Positions 30,486-40,042 of a stretch of DNA of 64,000 nucleotides are shown here, piece after piece (positions within the stretch are counted from its first letter, which is position 1; every line of letters begins with the position of its first letter). This stretch comes from Halomonas caseinilytica (GTDB taxonomy: Bacteria > Pseudomonadota > Gammaproteobacteria > Pseudomonadales > Halomonadaceae). A model generated the notes under the pieces. That model worked only from the letters and a program-made list of their open reading frames with translations. It was not told the DNA's origin and did not search any database. A program made the translations under genes and the position numbers. Location of the stretch: assembly GCF_001662305.1 (NCBI RefSeq), contig NZ_BDEP01000004.1, positions 211,982 to 275,981 of the forward strand, in the 5' to 3' direction.

Positions 30486-31964
30486 TTAGAGTTCGCGGAA
30501 CTCCTTCTCGAAGCGCTTGGTCTGCTTCTTGGAGACGCCGCCCAGCACTTCGATGGCATGACGAAGGCGCGCACGCGTCATGTCAGACCCCAGGATGGCC
30601 ATGGCATCCATGACCGAGGTGCTCGATGACGACCCGGTGATGGCGATGAAGACCGGTGCCAGAAAATCCTTCATCTTGAGCTCGAAATGCGCCGACAGTG
30701 CCTTCACCTCGCCCAACAGGGCTTCCTTGTTCCAGGCCGGGACGGCTTCGAAGCGCCAGACCAGGAACTGCAGCAGTTTCAGCAAGGACTCCCGCTCGAG
30801 CTTGACCTGGGCGAAGCTATCCTCATCGATGCTCGGCAGCCCGGAAAAGAAATGCCCGGCCAACGGCATCACCTCGGAAAGCGTCTCCACACGAGGACGT
30901 ACCTGGGGCAGAATCTCGCGCACATAGGCGTCGTTGAAAGCCCACGTTTTCAATGCCTCCAGCAGGGCATCGTCATCGAGGTCCTCGCGAATATAGAGGC
31001 CATTGAGCCAGGTCAGTTTCTGCAGGTCGAAAACCGGTCCGCCCAGGGAGACGCGCTGGATATCGAAATGCGCCATCATCTCGTCGAGGGTGAATTTCTC
31101 CCGTTCATCAGGCATCGACCAGCCCATGCGACCCAGGTAGTTGGCCACCGCCTGCGGCAGAAAGCCCATGCGTCGATAGTAGTTGATCGATGTTGGATTC
31201 TTGCGCTTGGACAGCTTGGACTTGTCCGGATTGCGGAGCAAAGGCATGTGGCACAACGCCGGCATCGGCCAGCCGAAGTACTCGTAGAGCAACTGGTGCT
31301 TGGGTGCGGAATTGATCCATTCCTCCCCACGCAGCACATGCGTGATGCCCATCAAGTGATCGTCGACCACATTGGCCAGATGATAGGTCGGCATGCCATC
31401 GGACTTGAGCAGGATCTGGGCATCCACCTGCGCCCAATCCACCTCGATGGTGCCACGCAGCATGTCCTCGACCACACAGGTCCCATCGGTCGGCACCTTC
31501 ATTCGCACCACATGAGGCCACCCCTCACGCTCGCGACGCGCCACTTCCTCCTCGGGCAAGGCCAAGTCATCAGGCTTCAAGGCCAGATGCTGACCAGCGG
31601 CCTTGCGTTCCTCCCGCAAGGCATCGAGCTCCTCGCTGGTTCGGTAGCACTTGAAGGCATGGCCCGCATCAAGTAACTGCCGAGCATACTCGACGTAGAT
31701 ATCACCGCGTTCACTCTGCCGGTAGGGACCATGAGGCCCGCCCACATCCGGCCCTTCATCCCATTCGAGCCCCAGCCAGCGCAGCGAATCGAGGATCATC
31801 TGCTCGGACTCGGCGGTGGAGCGCAGGCGATCAGTATCCTCGATACGCAGGATGAACTGACCACCCTGCTGACGTGCAAAGCACAGGTTGAACAGGGCAA
31901 TATAGGCCGTGCCGACGTGAGGATCCCCGGTGGGGGACGGAGCGATACGAGTACGTACGGTCAT
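30486..31964 (-). CDS. gltX: Glutamyl-tRNA synthetase
   Basis: 492-residue class I aminoacyl-tRNA synthetase that charges tRNA-Glu, whose gene lies just downstream. The HIGH-type motif is in [14 protein letters not shown] (residues 8-21) and the KMSKS-type motif is KLSKRKNPT (about 250). The C-terminal anticodon-binding helical domain is complete. Length is typical (E. coli 471). AGGA precedes the ATG. The 200 bp after the stop contain a CCGTCG-CTCG-CGACGG hairpin (30447-30462), a TGTAGC/GCTACA hairpin and then the tRNA promoter. Confidence 0.96.
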   Translation of the reverse strand: MTVRTRIAPSPTGDPHVGTAYIALFNLCFARQQGGQFILRIEDTDRLRSTAESEQMILDSLRWLGLEWDEGPDVGGPHGPYRQSERGDIYVEYARQLLDAGHAFKCYRTSEELDALREERKAAGQHLALKPDDLALPEEEVARREREGWPHVVRMKVPTDGTCVVEDMLRGTIEVDWAQVDAQILLKSDGMPTYHLANVVDDHLMGITHVLRGEEWINSAPKHQLLYEYFGWPMPALCHMPLLRNPDKSKLSKRKNPTSINYYRRMGFLPQAVANYLGRMGWSMPDEREKFTLDEMMAHFDIQRVSLGGPVFDLQKLTWLNGLYIREDLDDDALLEALKTWAFNDAYVREILPQVRPRVETLSEVMPLAGHFFSGLPSIDEDSFAQVKLERESLLKLLQFLVWRFEAVPAWNKEALLGEVKALSAHFELKMKDFLAPVFIAITGSSSSTSVMDAMAILGSDMTRARLRHAIEVLGGVSKKQTKRFEKEFREL

Positions 31965-32075
31965 GTCGTCCTAGGTCCGATCAATGAAAAGAAGCCCTGG
32001 CACCAGGGCGGTTGACCGCATTATACGCACCCAGCAAGCCATCCGCAGGGCCCTTCGTCATGCCACCGGGAGATG

Positions 32076-32657
32076 TCACGGCATCATGCGTACACCGTCC
32101 GGCTCGATGCGCAAGGACCACCGCGCCTCGACGACCTGCCCCAGGCCATGCTCCGAACTCACGACCCAGGGGCCACTGAGATGCTCCCCCCGTTGCCCCA
32201 AGCGGGATTGCACGGCTGAAGGTTGAACACTGATCGGCGGCATCGTCACGCGGAGCCGGTAGATCCCCTCGGGCAGCCCGCTTCCCGGCCCGAAAGGCCC
32301 CGCAGCAAAGCCATCAGGGCCGACCTCGACCCTTTCCCGCCAGCTCACACCACTGGCATCGCGCTCTGCCATCACACGCAATCGAGTGCCCGGCGGCAAG
32401 TTGGTCGTCCCCTCGACCAGCAGTCGACTCGACGCATCCAGACGTATCGACATATCGAAGGCGACATCCTGATCGAAGGGTGCCGGCTCGGCCACACGCT
32501 CCGCCTCTTCCCCCTCTCCCGGCTGGGTGGCCTCTTCCGGTTGGGCGACACCACCGAGGCGTTCTGTCGCCCCACTGTCTTCCTGCTCCCCGCCATTGCC
32601 GCACCCCGCCAACAACGACAGCATAAGGCCCGCCATGACTCGATGCCATCCGTTCAT
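32076..32657 (-). CDS. Putative lipoprotein of unknown function
   Basis: 193-residue protein with a lipoprotein signal: MNGWHRVMAGLMLSLLAGC, lipobox LLAGC with the modified cysteine at residue 19. An acidic, low-complexity segment (about 20-60, rich in E, G, Q) follows. The remaining 130 residues look like a beta-sandwich (VAFDMSIRLDASSRLLVEG, PEGIYRLRVTMPP). I do not recognise the family. The start at 32657 has GAGGGAAG upstream; the longer frame to 32723 lacks one and would bury the signal. It is a separate unit between gltX and the CBS gene and probably sits in the outer membrane or periplasm. Confidence 0.75.
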   Translation of the reverse strand: MNGWHRVMAGLMLSLLAGCGNGGEQEDSGATERLGGVAQPEEATQPGEGEEAERVAEPAPFDQDVAFDMSIRLDASSRLLVEGTTNLPPGTRLRVMAERDASGVSWRERVEVGPDGFAAGPFGPGSGLPEGIYRLRVTMPPISVQPSAVQSRLGQRGEHLSGPWVVSSEHGLGQVVEARWSLRIEPDGVRMMP

Positions 32658-32785
32658 GCATCTTCCCTCGATCCGAGGATGAGCTGTCAGATTATCATTC
32701 CCCCCTTGCTCCTTCCGATACATCAGGGGACATTATCCAACGAAAATCGCCCTGATCTCGGGCTGCAAGCACGGCCATCGCCTTC

Positions 32786-32809
32786 AGGCGGCCCCTTTCA
32801 GGGCCGCCT
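32786..32809 (-). terminator. Hairpin after the CBS-domain gene
   Basis: A 9-bp perfect stem AGGCGGCCC/GGGCCGCCT with six-base loop, 22 bp past the stop. No U-tract follows, so termination strength is doubtful. Confidence 0.4.
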
Positions 32810-32830
32810 GTACGGTTCGCAGGATGTCTG

Positions 32831-33391
32831 TCAGCCGAGCGCATCCAGCATCTTGAGGACCGAGCTCTTGGGCTTGAGTGACACTTGCTGGTGCAGGCGA
32901 ACGGATACTTCCCGCACGGAGATCAATCCTCGTATCTGCCGATGCGCATTGTCCCGCACCAAGCAGTACGGCTCGCCCGCTTCCCGCAGGGTAGCCACCA
33001 GATCCGCCACGGTGGCATTCACCAGATCGCCATAGTCGAGTGCCGGCATGGAGGAACGAGGCAACATCAGGTCGGCTGCGGTCAGGCTCTCGCGATCGAT
33101 GCCAAGAGTCGTCTGGGCAGCAATCAGGCTCTGCTCCGAGAGACGCTCCTGGGACAACAATCCGATGAATTCCCGTTGGCGATCGACCACCAGCTTGCAA
33201 TCCACCTGCTCCGAGGCCATCGAATTGGCGGCCCACAGAGCCGGCGTCGAGGCACTGATGGCACGAGGACGATACTGGCGAAAGTCCATCATCAGACTCA
33301 AGGCCGGCGAGTCGCCGTCAATGTCGAAGAATTCCTGGGGAGTCACCAGATGGTCGGCGATATCGAGTCGTGACAAGGGCAAGAATTTCAT
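32831..33391 (-). CDS. CBS-domain protein
   Basis: 186-residue soluble protein with a tandem CBS-like pair. The first half contains KLVVDRQREFIGLLSQERL and the second contains ADLVATLREAGEPYCLVRD and IRGLISVREVSVRLHQQV, the strand-helix pattern of CBS motifs. CBS pairs usually bind adenosyl ligands, but no effector domain is attached, so the regulated process is unknown. The ATG at 33391 has AGAGG in front. A longer open frame extends upstream to 33892 without a ribosome site and overlaps a signal-peptide gene, so I do not use it. Confidence 0.75.
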   Translation of the reverse strand: MKFLPLSRLDIADHLVTPQEFFDIDGDSPALSLMMDFRQYRPRAISASTPALWAANSMASEQVDCKLVVDRQREFIGLLSQERLSEQSLIAAQTTLGIDRESLTAADLMLPRSSMPALDYGDLVNATVADLVATLREAGEPYCLVRDNAHRQIRGLISVREVSVRLHQQVSLKPKSSVLKMLDALG

Positions 33392-33489
33392 TTGGCAAAC
33401 CTCTGAACAGCCCGCGTCGGCATGGCCCATAGCGCGGGAGACATTCTCGGAAACGGCCCGTGACGGACCAGGATGTTGAAGAGAAGGAT

Positions 33490-33795
33490 TCAGAGGTACT
33501 GTGGCGGAGCCCGGATAGACAGCGACGTGCGATGGCGGTGGCCATGCGCGGAAGAAGGTGACACCAGGCCCGATGCCGGGGCGCCCCACGAAGCGAGAAA
33601 GACGAAAGCGGCAAGCTGATCGCTGTCCCCTTCGTGCGTGTCCGACAGCGGCGTTCCTGGTTGGAAAGCATCCCACGAGAAGGCCGTCGTCAGCGCCTTG
33701 TCCGAAGCCTGCACGCCGGCCAGCCCCACAGGCGACGTCGACAGCATGGCGCCGACAATCAGAAAGGCCAGACAAGCAGTGACAAAACGACGCAT
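33490..33795 (-). CDS. Small exported protein, unknown
   Basis: 101-residue open frame starting at 33795 with GGGGGAAG nine bases upstream. The N-terminus is a signal peptide (MRRFVTACLAFLIVGAMLS, cleavage likely near residue 26-29, GLAGVQA). The rest is Ser/Asp/Gly-rich and ends with the histidine cluster SAHGHRHR. I do not recognise a family. The signal sequence and ribosome site support it as a gene; lack of homology evidence keeps confidence moderate. It is 98 bp upstream of the CBS gene on the same strand and could share its transcript. It is the last gene before the prophage. Confidence 0.5.
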   Translation of the reverse strand: MRRFVTACLAFLIVGAMLSTSPVGLAGVQASDKALTTAFSWDAFQPGTPLSDTHEGDSDQLAAFVFLASWGAPASGLVSPSSAHGHRHRTSLSIRAPPQYL

Positions 33796-34424
33796 GGACA
33801 GACGCTTCCCCCAAAGAGAAGATAAACTGGGGTGTTTCCCTATACATTTCCAAGTTACTGCACTGACCGCAGTAGCACAAGAATGTTTCCACCCTTCACT
33901 TCCATCATGGCCACTCGTCGGCGGCGCATGACATCCCGAGAAGTTCGGTTGCCCGAGATGGCACTGCCAGGTCAGTGCTGCATCACCCCCGTCGGGAAAG
34001 CCTTCCTCCCAGCATGCCTGCCTATGCCGAGTAGTCCGTCTTTCGTACAATACCGCCCATCGAAAACCGCACTACCGGCATGTCACCCATGATGCACCAC
34101 TCGACCATGGAACACAGACGCCGCGCCATACCTGATAGGCAGAAGATGCATCAAGGTCGGTTCTGGACGGCATTTAGAGGGTATTGACGTGATCGGACGA
34201 CACCGACACGAAGGATAGCAATCTGATATGACGAGACATAACGCCGCAGACGAGGCGCGCCGCTTTTCTGTGGCCCCCATGATGGATTGGAGATAAGGCC
34301 GACAACCACGGGCCTCATCATCACCGAGTACCAAAAATGTCACACTGCGTTGACTGTTTACCCTCCTTCGACTAACCAACTATTGCTAGTTTGGGTGTAG
34401 CCCCTGCCCCGAAGGAGCCATCCA
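33796..34424. other. Host-prophage junction, no convincing gene
   Basis: 629 bp in which the open frames lack ribosome sites and recognisable composition. GC drops compared with the flanks, especially after 34190. Near the right end there is TTGACT (34342-34347 region) and an imperfect dyad CCAACTA...TAGTTTGG (34376-34394) before the first phage-side gene. The attachment site of the element may lie here, but its partner would be outside the window. Confidence 0.4.
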
Positions 34425-34643
34425 ATGCAGCCTTACCTCAACCTAGGTGGAGACTCCGGCGTCCGGTTCTACGAGATCCTGGCTGACCGGATTCTCGTTC
34501 AGTTTTCCACCAGAGCTCCTTACACGTACTCATATGCTAGCTGTGGCCAGCACCATGTCGAGCAGATGAAAATACTGGCCCAGAACGGGCATGGCCTGAA
34601 TGCCTATATCAATAGGTTTGTCCGGTTCGGGTATGAGCGGTAA
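34425..34643 (+). CDS. Small KTSC-like protein
   Basis: 72-residue protein with AAGGAG eight bases before the ATG. The pattern VRFYEILADRILVQF, then PYTYSY, then GLNAYINRFVRFGYE resembles the small KTSC fold (strand, strand, helix, Y-rich end), which is common in phages and near nucleic-acid enzymes. The match is by eye and is tentative. It is the first gene of the element on the plus strand and stands alone, facing the Q-P operon with 34884 between them. Confidence 0.5.
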   Translation: MQPYLNLGGDSGVRFYEILADRILVQFSTRAPYTYSYASCGQHHVEQMKILAQNGHGLNAYINRFVRFGYER

Positions 34644-34883
34644 CTCAATGCGAAAAGTCGCATAAATCCGCATAACCGACAGGCCCCCTCTCGAGCCCCC
34701 TCCCGCCCAATATCAAGGGGGTTAGATCTAGAACGCATGAGTGCATAAAAACCGACACATGTAGCGCGCAGGCGGGGCGGGGTGTCGACGGCGCGCTAAG
34801 ACCTATCACATAGAAGCCATACCCCGCTGGAGGCATCAGTGATAGCCTTCTACCTACAACAAACCTAATCAGGAGGAGCTGGC
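34644..34883. other. Gap with GC-rich inverted repeats
   Basis: 240 bp with no gene. It contains a CCCCCT...AGGGGG pair (around 34684-34724) and GCGCGC copies flanking a GGCGGGGCGGGG tract (34768-34798). No promoter is clear. Confidence 0.35.
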
Positions 34884-35120
34884 ATGGCGCGCCCATATGA
34901 CTTTCCGGACCCTAACGATAGAAGCCCAAACCATCCCTCTGAGCTTGCCGAGCGAGATCGGATAATAGGCCTATACAACTCTGCAAACGCAGAACAGGCC
35001 CAGAGGATGTCACAATCTGTAAAGGACTGGTTCAGTGAAGCTGCAAAGGAAGTAGGATGGACCAACGTCCAGTTCGTGGATGATCAGGCAGTACTGACAG
35101 CCAATGTCGTGCTTCAATGA
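34884..35120 (+). CDS. Small phage protein, unknown
   Basis: 78-residue hydrophilic protein with a strong AGGAGGAG ribosome site. It has an N-terminal Pro/Asp-rich stretch (ARPYDFPDPNDRSPNHP) and a helical middle (IIGLYNSANAEQAQRMSQSV). No transmembrane segment, signal or known motif is visible and I do not recognise it. It is followed by a terminator hairpin shared with the convergent portal gene. Confidence 0.6.
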   Translation: MARPYDFPDPNDRSPNHPSELAERDRIIGLYNSANAEQAQRMSQSVKDWFSEAAKEVGWTNVQFVDDQAVLTANVVLQ

Positions 35121-35125
35121 AACTG

Positions 35126-35158
35126 AACCAGCGCGAGCCTCGCTCGTGCTGGTTTAAT
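35126..35158. terminator. Terminator between converging phage genes
   Basis: Stem AACCAGCGCGAGC / GCTCGTGCTGGTT, one mismatch, loop CTC, followed on the plus strand by TAATTAA. It separates the 34884 gene from the end of the leftward Q gene. Confidence 0.65.
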
Positions 35159-35206
35159 TAACGCATCAGAAGATCCCTGCTAGTGCGGCCTACTAGGTCA
35201 ACGTGG

Positions 35207-36262
35207 CTAGGTATAGGAAAAATCACCTCCCAAGACGTACTCTCGGAAACGTACAATCTCTTCACCTACATACTCGTTAATCTCCCTCATAGTGGCCTGG
35301 AGCGGCTCGAGCTCGTTGGCCACGAATACCCGGGCGGCCTTCTCGACATCGCCGAAGCCACCGGTGTTCTGGGGGATGATCCCCATCATCTGCGGGGGGA
35401 TGCGATGCCCGGCAAGTTGGTCGTCCCGGGTGATGTTCTTGATGTTCCAGAAATCGTCCTTGGCAGCCACCTCGCTCACTGGGATTACCTGCACCCCATC
35501 CTTCTTCCCGTTCGGCGAGTAGAGGAACAGGTTACGAAAGTTACCGGGGCCCTTCGACTCCTTGAGCGCAGTCCGCATGGCGTCGATGTCCTTCTGATCG
35601 TGGGCCGGGTCGTTCACGTACATGATGAAGCCGGCGTGGCTGCCGTTGAGGTAGTAGCGGCGCCGGAACAACGTAGCTGACTCATTGAGCCAGGCACTCT
35701 GCAAGCTGCCCAGGTAGTCCGGCACACCGTAGATGCTCTGGTCTATATCCGGCTCGAGCAAGTGCACTACCCTTCCCTTCGGCAACTCAGTACGCTCGAG
35801 ATAGTTGGGTACCCACCAGTAGCGGTCGGCGCGTTTACCACCACGGCGCATGTATTTGGCGCCTAGGTGGCGGAACGGCAGTCGCTTGCCCAACTGGCCA
35901 CGTACTTCTTCGAGATACGCGTTGCCGAACACCAGGTAATCCAAGGCCAGCGAGGAAAATGCCCGCCGGCCGAGCAACGGATGCGGCTTGAAGGTGCGCA
36001 GCAAGATGTTGCGCTTCACCTGGAGCGCCGAACCGTGGTGTGCCGTGGCCCGATAGGACTTGGCCAGGATCGACATAGGTACCGGTGGCTCGTACCACTC
36101 ATCTGGTGACAGCCAGACACCCTCATAGAACACGTCACGCATCGAAGTCACCGGCTCGGGGTCGCCGAAACTGAACACCTCGGTATGCGGTGTCGTCGGC
36201 GCCGAGACGGTGGAATATCCCGCCGGCAGGCGGACACGGGGTTTGCTTGCAGTGGCGGTCAT
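35207..36262 (-). CDS. Phage portal protein (P2 gpQ)
   Basis: 351-residue portal, the dodecameric channel at one capsid vertex through which DNA is packaged; P2 gpQ is about 344. Characteristic parts are FSFGDPEPV at the N-terminus, LALDYLVFGNAYLE (portal stem region), IDQSIYGVPDYLGSLQS, the clip-region YLNGSHAGFIMY, and RIPPQMMGIIPQNTGGFGDVE. It overlaps the terminase gene by 4 nt, so the two are translationally coupled as in P2. It ends next to the terminator at 35126. Confidence 0.92.
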   Translation of the reverse strand: MTATASKPRVRLPAGYSTVSAPTTPHTEVFSFGDPEPVTSMRDVFYEGVWLSPDEWYEPPVPMSILAKSYRATAHHGSALQVKRNILLRTFKPHPLLGRRAFSSLALDYLVFGNAYLEEVRGQLGKRLPFRHLGAKYMRRGGKRADRYWWVPNYLERTELPKGRVVHLLEPDIDQSIYGVPDYLGSLQSAWLNESATLFRRRYYLNGSHAGFIMYVNDPAHDQKDIDAMRTALKESKGPGNFRNLFLYSPNGKKDGVQVIPVSEVAAKDDFWNIKNITRDDQLAGHRIPPQMMGIIPQNTGGFGDVEKAARVFVANELEPLQATMREINEYVGEEIVRFREYVLGGDFSYT

Positions 36263-38034
36263 TCGTACATCTCCATGAGGGACTGGCCGGCCCCCTCGGC
36301 GGGGCCGTCGATCGGTTCGTGTGACAGGGCATGCATGGTCGCCCAGGCCAGGTCGGCATGGCCGGTGGCCTGGCTGCGCCCGCTGGTGTAGGTGTACTGG
36401 CGGCCTGAGGCGGTGAGTTCGCGCTTGATGGCCATGAACGACTGCGCCATATCGCTCCAGCCGGCATCGAACTCGAGGCGGCTCTTGCGCATGATCTGCT
36501 GCGCCTGCATGACCAGACGCCCTTTGACCGCCGGGTCATAGCGAAAACGGGTGAGTGTGGGGAACCACTTCTCGACGTGCTCGGCCACCGCCTCGCCGAG
36601 GCCGCTGACGTCGATGCCGATATGCTCGATCCGGTACCGTTGGGTGAGCTTGCGGATCTCCGACGCCTGGGCTTCGTAGTCCTCACCCTTGAGACGCTGT
36701 CGCTCCAGGATACGGTGCTTCTCGTCGGCGCTACGCGCCGGGAGTACCACCACCAGGCCGGCACCATCGCCGTTCTCGCCGGTACCAGTCGGGTCGTAAC
36801 CCACCCACACGCCTCGGTCGCCCACCGGTCGCGGTGCAAACGGGCGATAGTCGTCCCAAACCTCCCAGGCATCGACCATGCAGGGATGCACCAGGCTGAG
36901 TGGAAATGCTGACTGGCTGTCGTCGACGAACTGGCACATCAGCAGGTTGGCGAACTCGTCGGGGCTGTACTCCAGCTTGAGCTGCTCGAGGTCGAACAGG
37001 TCGCAGCCGCCGGCGATGGCGTCTTCCACGGTGACGATCTGCCGCCAGTGACCGTCCGGGCACAGCCGGCCATTGGCAAGGGCGTCGTGAGAGACATCGA
37101 ACTCGGCGCGATCCGCCTTTGCCCGGCGCTTGTTGAACAGCTCACCGCTCCAGAACGGATAGGCTTCATGTCCCAGGCTTGAAGGCGTTGAGAAATACGT
37201 CTGGCGCCATTTCTTGTGCATGGCCATGCCAGAGGTGACCTTGCGGAACTCCTGGAAGCGGTGAATCCAGAAATACTCATCGAGGTAGACGTCGCCGTGA
37301 TACCCCTGAGCAGTCTTCGAGTTGGTGCCCAGGAAGTGCAGCTCAGCACCGTTGTCGAGCACGATCGGATCGCCCTTGAGGTCGACGTCGCAAACCTCCT
37401 TCACGAACTGGACGATGTAGTTGCGGAAGATGTGGGCCTGCGCCTTCGAGGCCGAGAGGAATATCTTGTTACGGCCGTGCTCGAAGGCATCGACGATCGC
37501 CTCGCGGGCGAAGAAGAAGGTCGCACCGATCTGGCGGCTCTTGAGAATGTTGCGGATGCGGTACTTCTGCCCAGCTTCGTACCAGTCGAGCTGGTATTGG
37601 AAGCACGTGTCGAGGAACGCCGCCTTGAGCTGCTCGATCTGTTCTTCGTCGAGGTAGTTACGTCGCGGTTTCTTCTTCTCGCCGGCGTTGCGTCGCTCGA
37701 TGTTCGGGTTGAGGTCGGCCTCCTTGCCGGTCCCCTGATAGCGGTGCACCCGGGCCAGCCGCTCGATCTGCCGGCCGAGCAGGTCGATTTCCTTGAAGTC
37801 TCTGCCTTCCTTGGGCTCCTTTCCGATCAGCTGCACCAGTCGAGCCTCGAGCGCACCTTCCACCCGTTCGGTGGGGCTGGCTGTCGCCCAGCCATCGCGC
37901 TCCTTCCAGCTATGCACCGTCGGTGTCTTGATATCGAGGAACTCGGCAATACGCACAACCCGCCAGCCCTGCCAGTATAGGTGGCGGGCCGTCAGGCGTG
38001 GGGAATCCGGGGTATCGGGTAGCGGTGTCGTCAT
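36259..38034 (-). CDS. Terminase large subunit, ATPase (P2 gpP)
   Basis: 591-residue packaging motor; P2 gpP is about 590. A short N-terminal HTH (ARHLYWQGWRVVRIAEFL) is followed by the ATPase with the Walker-A variant LKSRQIGATFFFAREA (about 175) and the Walker-B neighbourhood YHGDVYLDEYFWI. The C-terminal nuclease domain has VGYDPTGTGENGDGAG and HIGIDVSGLGEAV acidic residues. It is divergent from the scaffold gene; the 147-bp gap between them holds a late-activator-type dyad. Confidence 0.93.
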   Translation of the reverse strand: MTTPLPDTPDSPRLTARHLYWQGWRVVRIAEFLDIKTPTVHSWKERDGWATASPTERVEGALEARLVQLIGKEPKEGRDFKEIDLLGRQIERLARVHRYQGTGKEADLNPNIERRNAGEKKKPRRNYLDEEQIEQLKAAFLDTCFQYQLDWYEAGQKYRIRNILKSRQIGATFFFAREAIVDAFEHGRNKIFLSASKAQAHIFRNYIVQFVKEVCDVDLKGDPIVLDNGAELHFLGTNSKTAQGYHGDVYLDEYFWIHRFQEFRKVTSGMAMHKKWRQTYFSTPSSLGHEAYPFWSGELFNKRRAKADRAEFDVSHDALANGRLCPDGHWRQIVTVEDAIAGGCDLFDLEQLKLEYSPDEFANLLMCQFVDDSQSAFPLSLVHPCMVDAWEVWDDYRPFAPRPVGDRGVWVGYDPTGTGENGDGAGLVVVLPARSADEKHRILERQRLKGEDYEAQASEIRKLTQRYRIEHIGIDVSGLGEAVAEHVEKWFPTLTRFRYDPAVKGRLVMQAQQIMRKSRLEFDAGWSDMAQSFMAIKRELTASGRQYTYTSGRSQATGHADLAWATMHALSHEPIDGPAEGAGQSLMEMYE

Positions 38035-38078
38035 GCCGACAGCCTACCCGCGAGATCGTCTTGGCAACCGGCCATGGC

Positions 38079-38101
38079 GTTGTATATCAGCCATCTACAA
38101 C
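38079..38101. promoter_or_regulatory. Ogr-type late-activator dyad, O/P operons
   Basis: GTTGTA (38079-38084) - 11 bp - TACAAC (38096-38101) lies between the divergent terminase and scaffold genes. An identical arrangement occurs before the V and FI operons. Ten bases past the dyad the sequence is TTGAGC, aligned with TAGAGC in the other two. Confidence 0.75.
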
Positions 38102-38180
38102 ACCCGCGCGTTGAGCAATACGAACCGGGGGCGGAACCTGTCGGCAACGCTCGCAGTTACCGCAACCCAACGAGGCACCC

Positions 38181-38999
38181 ATGGCCAAATTCCGCGTCGC
38201 CACCGAAGGCGCAACCACCGACGGCCGCGAGATCAAGCGCGAATGGATCAAGCAGATGGCCGCCAACTACGACCCCGCAAAGTACGGCGCCCGCGTATGG
38301 ATGGAGCACATGCGTGGAGTGTTCCACGACGGTCCCTTCGCTGCCTTGGGCGATGTCACTGCCGTGGAAGCCAAGGAGGTCGAGGACGGCAAGCTGGCCC
38401 TGTTCGCCGACATCGACCCGACCGATCGGCTCAAGGAAATGAACAAACAGCGCCAGAAGATCTACTCATCCATCGAGGTGAACCCTTCCTTCTCCGACAC
38501 CGGCGAGGCCTACCTCGAGGGCCTGGCGGTCACCGACTCCCCGGCCAGTCTGGGCACCGAGATGCTCAAGTTCTCACGCTCCGCTGGCGACAAGTCGCCG
38601 CTGGCCGCTCGCAAACAACACCCCGACAACCTCTTCACCGAGGCTGTCGAGATCGCATTGGACTTCACAGAAAAGCCCGCCGAGGCCGAAGGCCCGAACC
38701 TGCTCGAGCGCGTCACCGCCTTGTTCAAGAAGCACGACGCCAAGACCGCCAAGGGCTTCGAGGCCTTCAGTAAAGAGCTCGAACAGACCCTCGAGCTGTT
38801 CGTCGAGAAGCACAAGGCGCTGGCCGATGACCTCGCCAGCCGCCCTGACGCCCCTGCCTTCAACGAGCTGAAGCGTGCCCACGAGGCCACCAAGCAACGC
38901 CTCGACGAGCTCTATGCCCAACTAGACAACACCCCCGATACCCCGACCCGCACCCCCGCCCTGGGCGGCGAAGGCGGAGTCGAGCAAACCGACTGCTGA
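38181..38999 (+). CDS. Capsid scaffold / maturation protease (P2 gpO)
   Basis: 272-residue scaffold that guides procapsid assembly and cleaves capsid proteins; P2 gpO is about 284. The N-terminal protease half shows AKFRVATEGATTDGREI, a histidine in WMEHMRGV and a serine in YSSIEVNPSFSDTGEAYLEG. The C-terminal half is helical, rich in Lys/Glu and probably coiled coil (KTAKGFEAFSKELEQTLE), as expected for a scaffold. GAGG precedes the ATG. It leads the rightward late operon. Confidence 0.92.
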   Translation: MAKFRVATEGATTDGREIKREWIKQMAANYDPAKYGARVWMEHMRGVFHDGPFAALGDVTAVEAKEVEDGKLALFADIDPTDRLKEMNKQRQKIYSSIEVNPSFSDTGEAYLEGLAVTDSPASLGTEMLKFSRSAGDKSPLAARKQHPDNLFTEAVEIALDFTEKPAEAEGPNLLERVTALFKKHDAKTAKGFEAFSKELEQTLELFVEKHKALADDLASRPDAPAFNELKRAHEATKQRLDELYAQLDNTPDTPTRTPALGGEGGVEQTDC

Positions 39000-39008
39000 G
39001 GACCCCTA

Positions 39009-40031
39009 ATGCGCAACGATACCCGTCAAGAATTCAACCGCTTCGCTCAGCGAGTCGCCCAACTATCGGGCGTGCCCAGCGCCGGCGAATCCTTCTCGGT
39101 GGAACCGAGCGTCCAGCAGACTCTGGAAAACCGCATCCAGGAATCGAGCGAGTTCCTGAGCAGCGTCAACATCATCGGCGTCGATGAGCTCAAGGGCGAG
39201 AAACTCGGCCTGGGACTGACCGGCCCGATCGCCGGGCGCACCGACACCACATCCAAGGACCGTACCCCGCGCGACCTGACTTCCCTGGATGCCATTGGTT
39301 ATGAGTGCCGTTCCACCGAGTTCGACACCTACCTCCCCTGGAGCAAGCTGGACGCCTGGGCCAAATTCCGCGACTTCCAGGCCCGGGTGCGGAACCAGAT
39401 CATCAAGCAGCAGGCACTCGACCGGATCATGATCGGGCTCAACGGTACCAGTGCCGCTGTGGAAACCGATCGCGTCGCCAATCCGCTGCTTGAGGACGTC
39501 AACATCGGCTGGCTGCAACACTACCGCGACCAGGCGCCTGCCCGCGTACTCAGCGAGGTGGTCGCTTCCTCCGGTGAGGTCCGCGTCGGCCCCGGTGGCG
39601 ACTACGAGAATCTCGACGCCCTGGTCTACGATGTCGTCAACGAAATGATCGACCCCTGGCACCGCGAGTCCACTGACCTGCGAGCGATCTGTGGTCGCAA
39701 GATCCTGGCAGACAAATACTTTCCGCTGATCAACAAGGACCAGCCACCTACCGAGCAGCGCGCCCTCGACATGATCGTCAGCCAGAAGCGCATGGGCGGG
39801 CAGCAAGCCGCGCGGGTGCCCTACATGCCGGACGGTACCCTGCTGATCACTCCGCCGGAGAACCTCTCCATCTACTGGCAGCGCGGGAGCCGCCGTCGCT
39901 ACCTCAAGGACGAACCCAAGCGCAAGCGGGTGGAGAACTACGAGTCCTCCAACGACGCCTACGTGGTCGAGGACTTCGGTGCTGGTTGCCTGGTCGAAAA
40001 CATCGTCTTCGGCGACTGGTCAGGCGCCTAA
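39009..40031 (+). CDS. Major capsid protein (P2 gpN)
   Basis: 340-residue HK97-fold capsid subunit; P2 gpN is about 357. It opens with MRNDTRQEFNRFAQRVAQLS and continues with SVNIIGVDELKGEKLGLGL, GRTDTTSKDRTPRDLTSLDA and QQALDRIMIGLNGTSAA. The N-terminal 30 or so residues are probably removed by the protease. GAGGA precedes the ATG, nine bases after the scaffold stop. Confidence 0.95.
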   Translation: MRNDTRQEFNRFAQRVAQLSGVPSAGESFSVEPSVQQTLENRIQESSEFLSSVNIIGVDELKGEKLGLGLTGPIAGRTDTTSKDRTPRDLTSLDAIGYECRSTEFDTYLPWSKLDAWAKFRDFQARVRNQIIKQQALDRIMIGLNGTSAAVETDRVANPLLEDVNIGWLQHYRDQAPARVLSEVVASSGEVRVGPGGDYENLDALVYDVVNEMIDPWHRESTDLRAICGRKILADKYFPLINKDQPPTEQRALDMIVSQKRMGGQQAARVPYMPDGTLLITPPENLSIYWQRGSRRRYLKDEPKRKRVENYESSNDAYVVEDFGAGCLVENIVFGDWSGA

Positions 40032-40042
40032 AGGAGGAAGCC

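Noticed and set aside
33832..34379. Small open frames on both strands between the exported protein and the prophage
   Set aside because: No ribosome sites, no recognisable composition, and overlapping each other.
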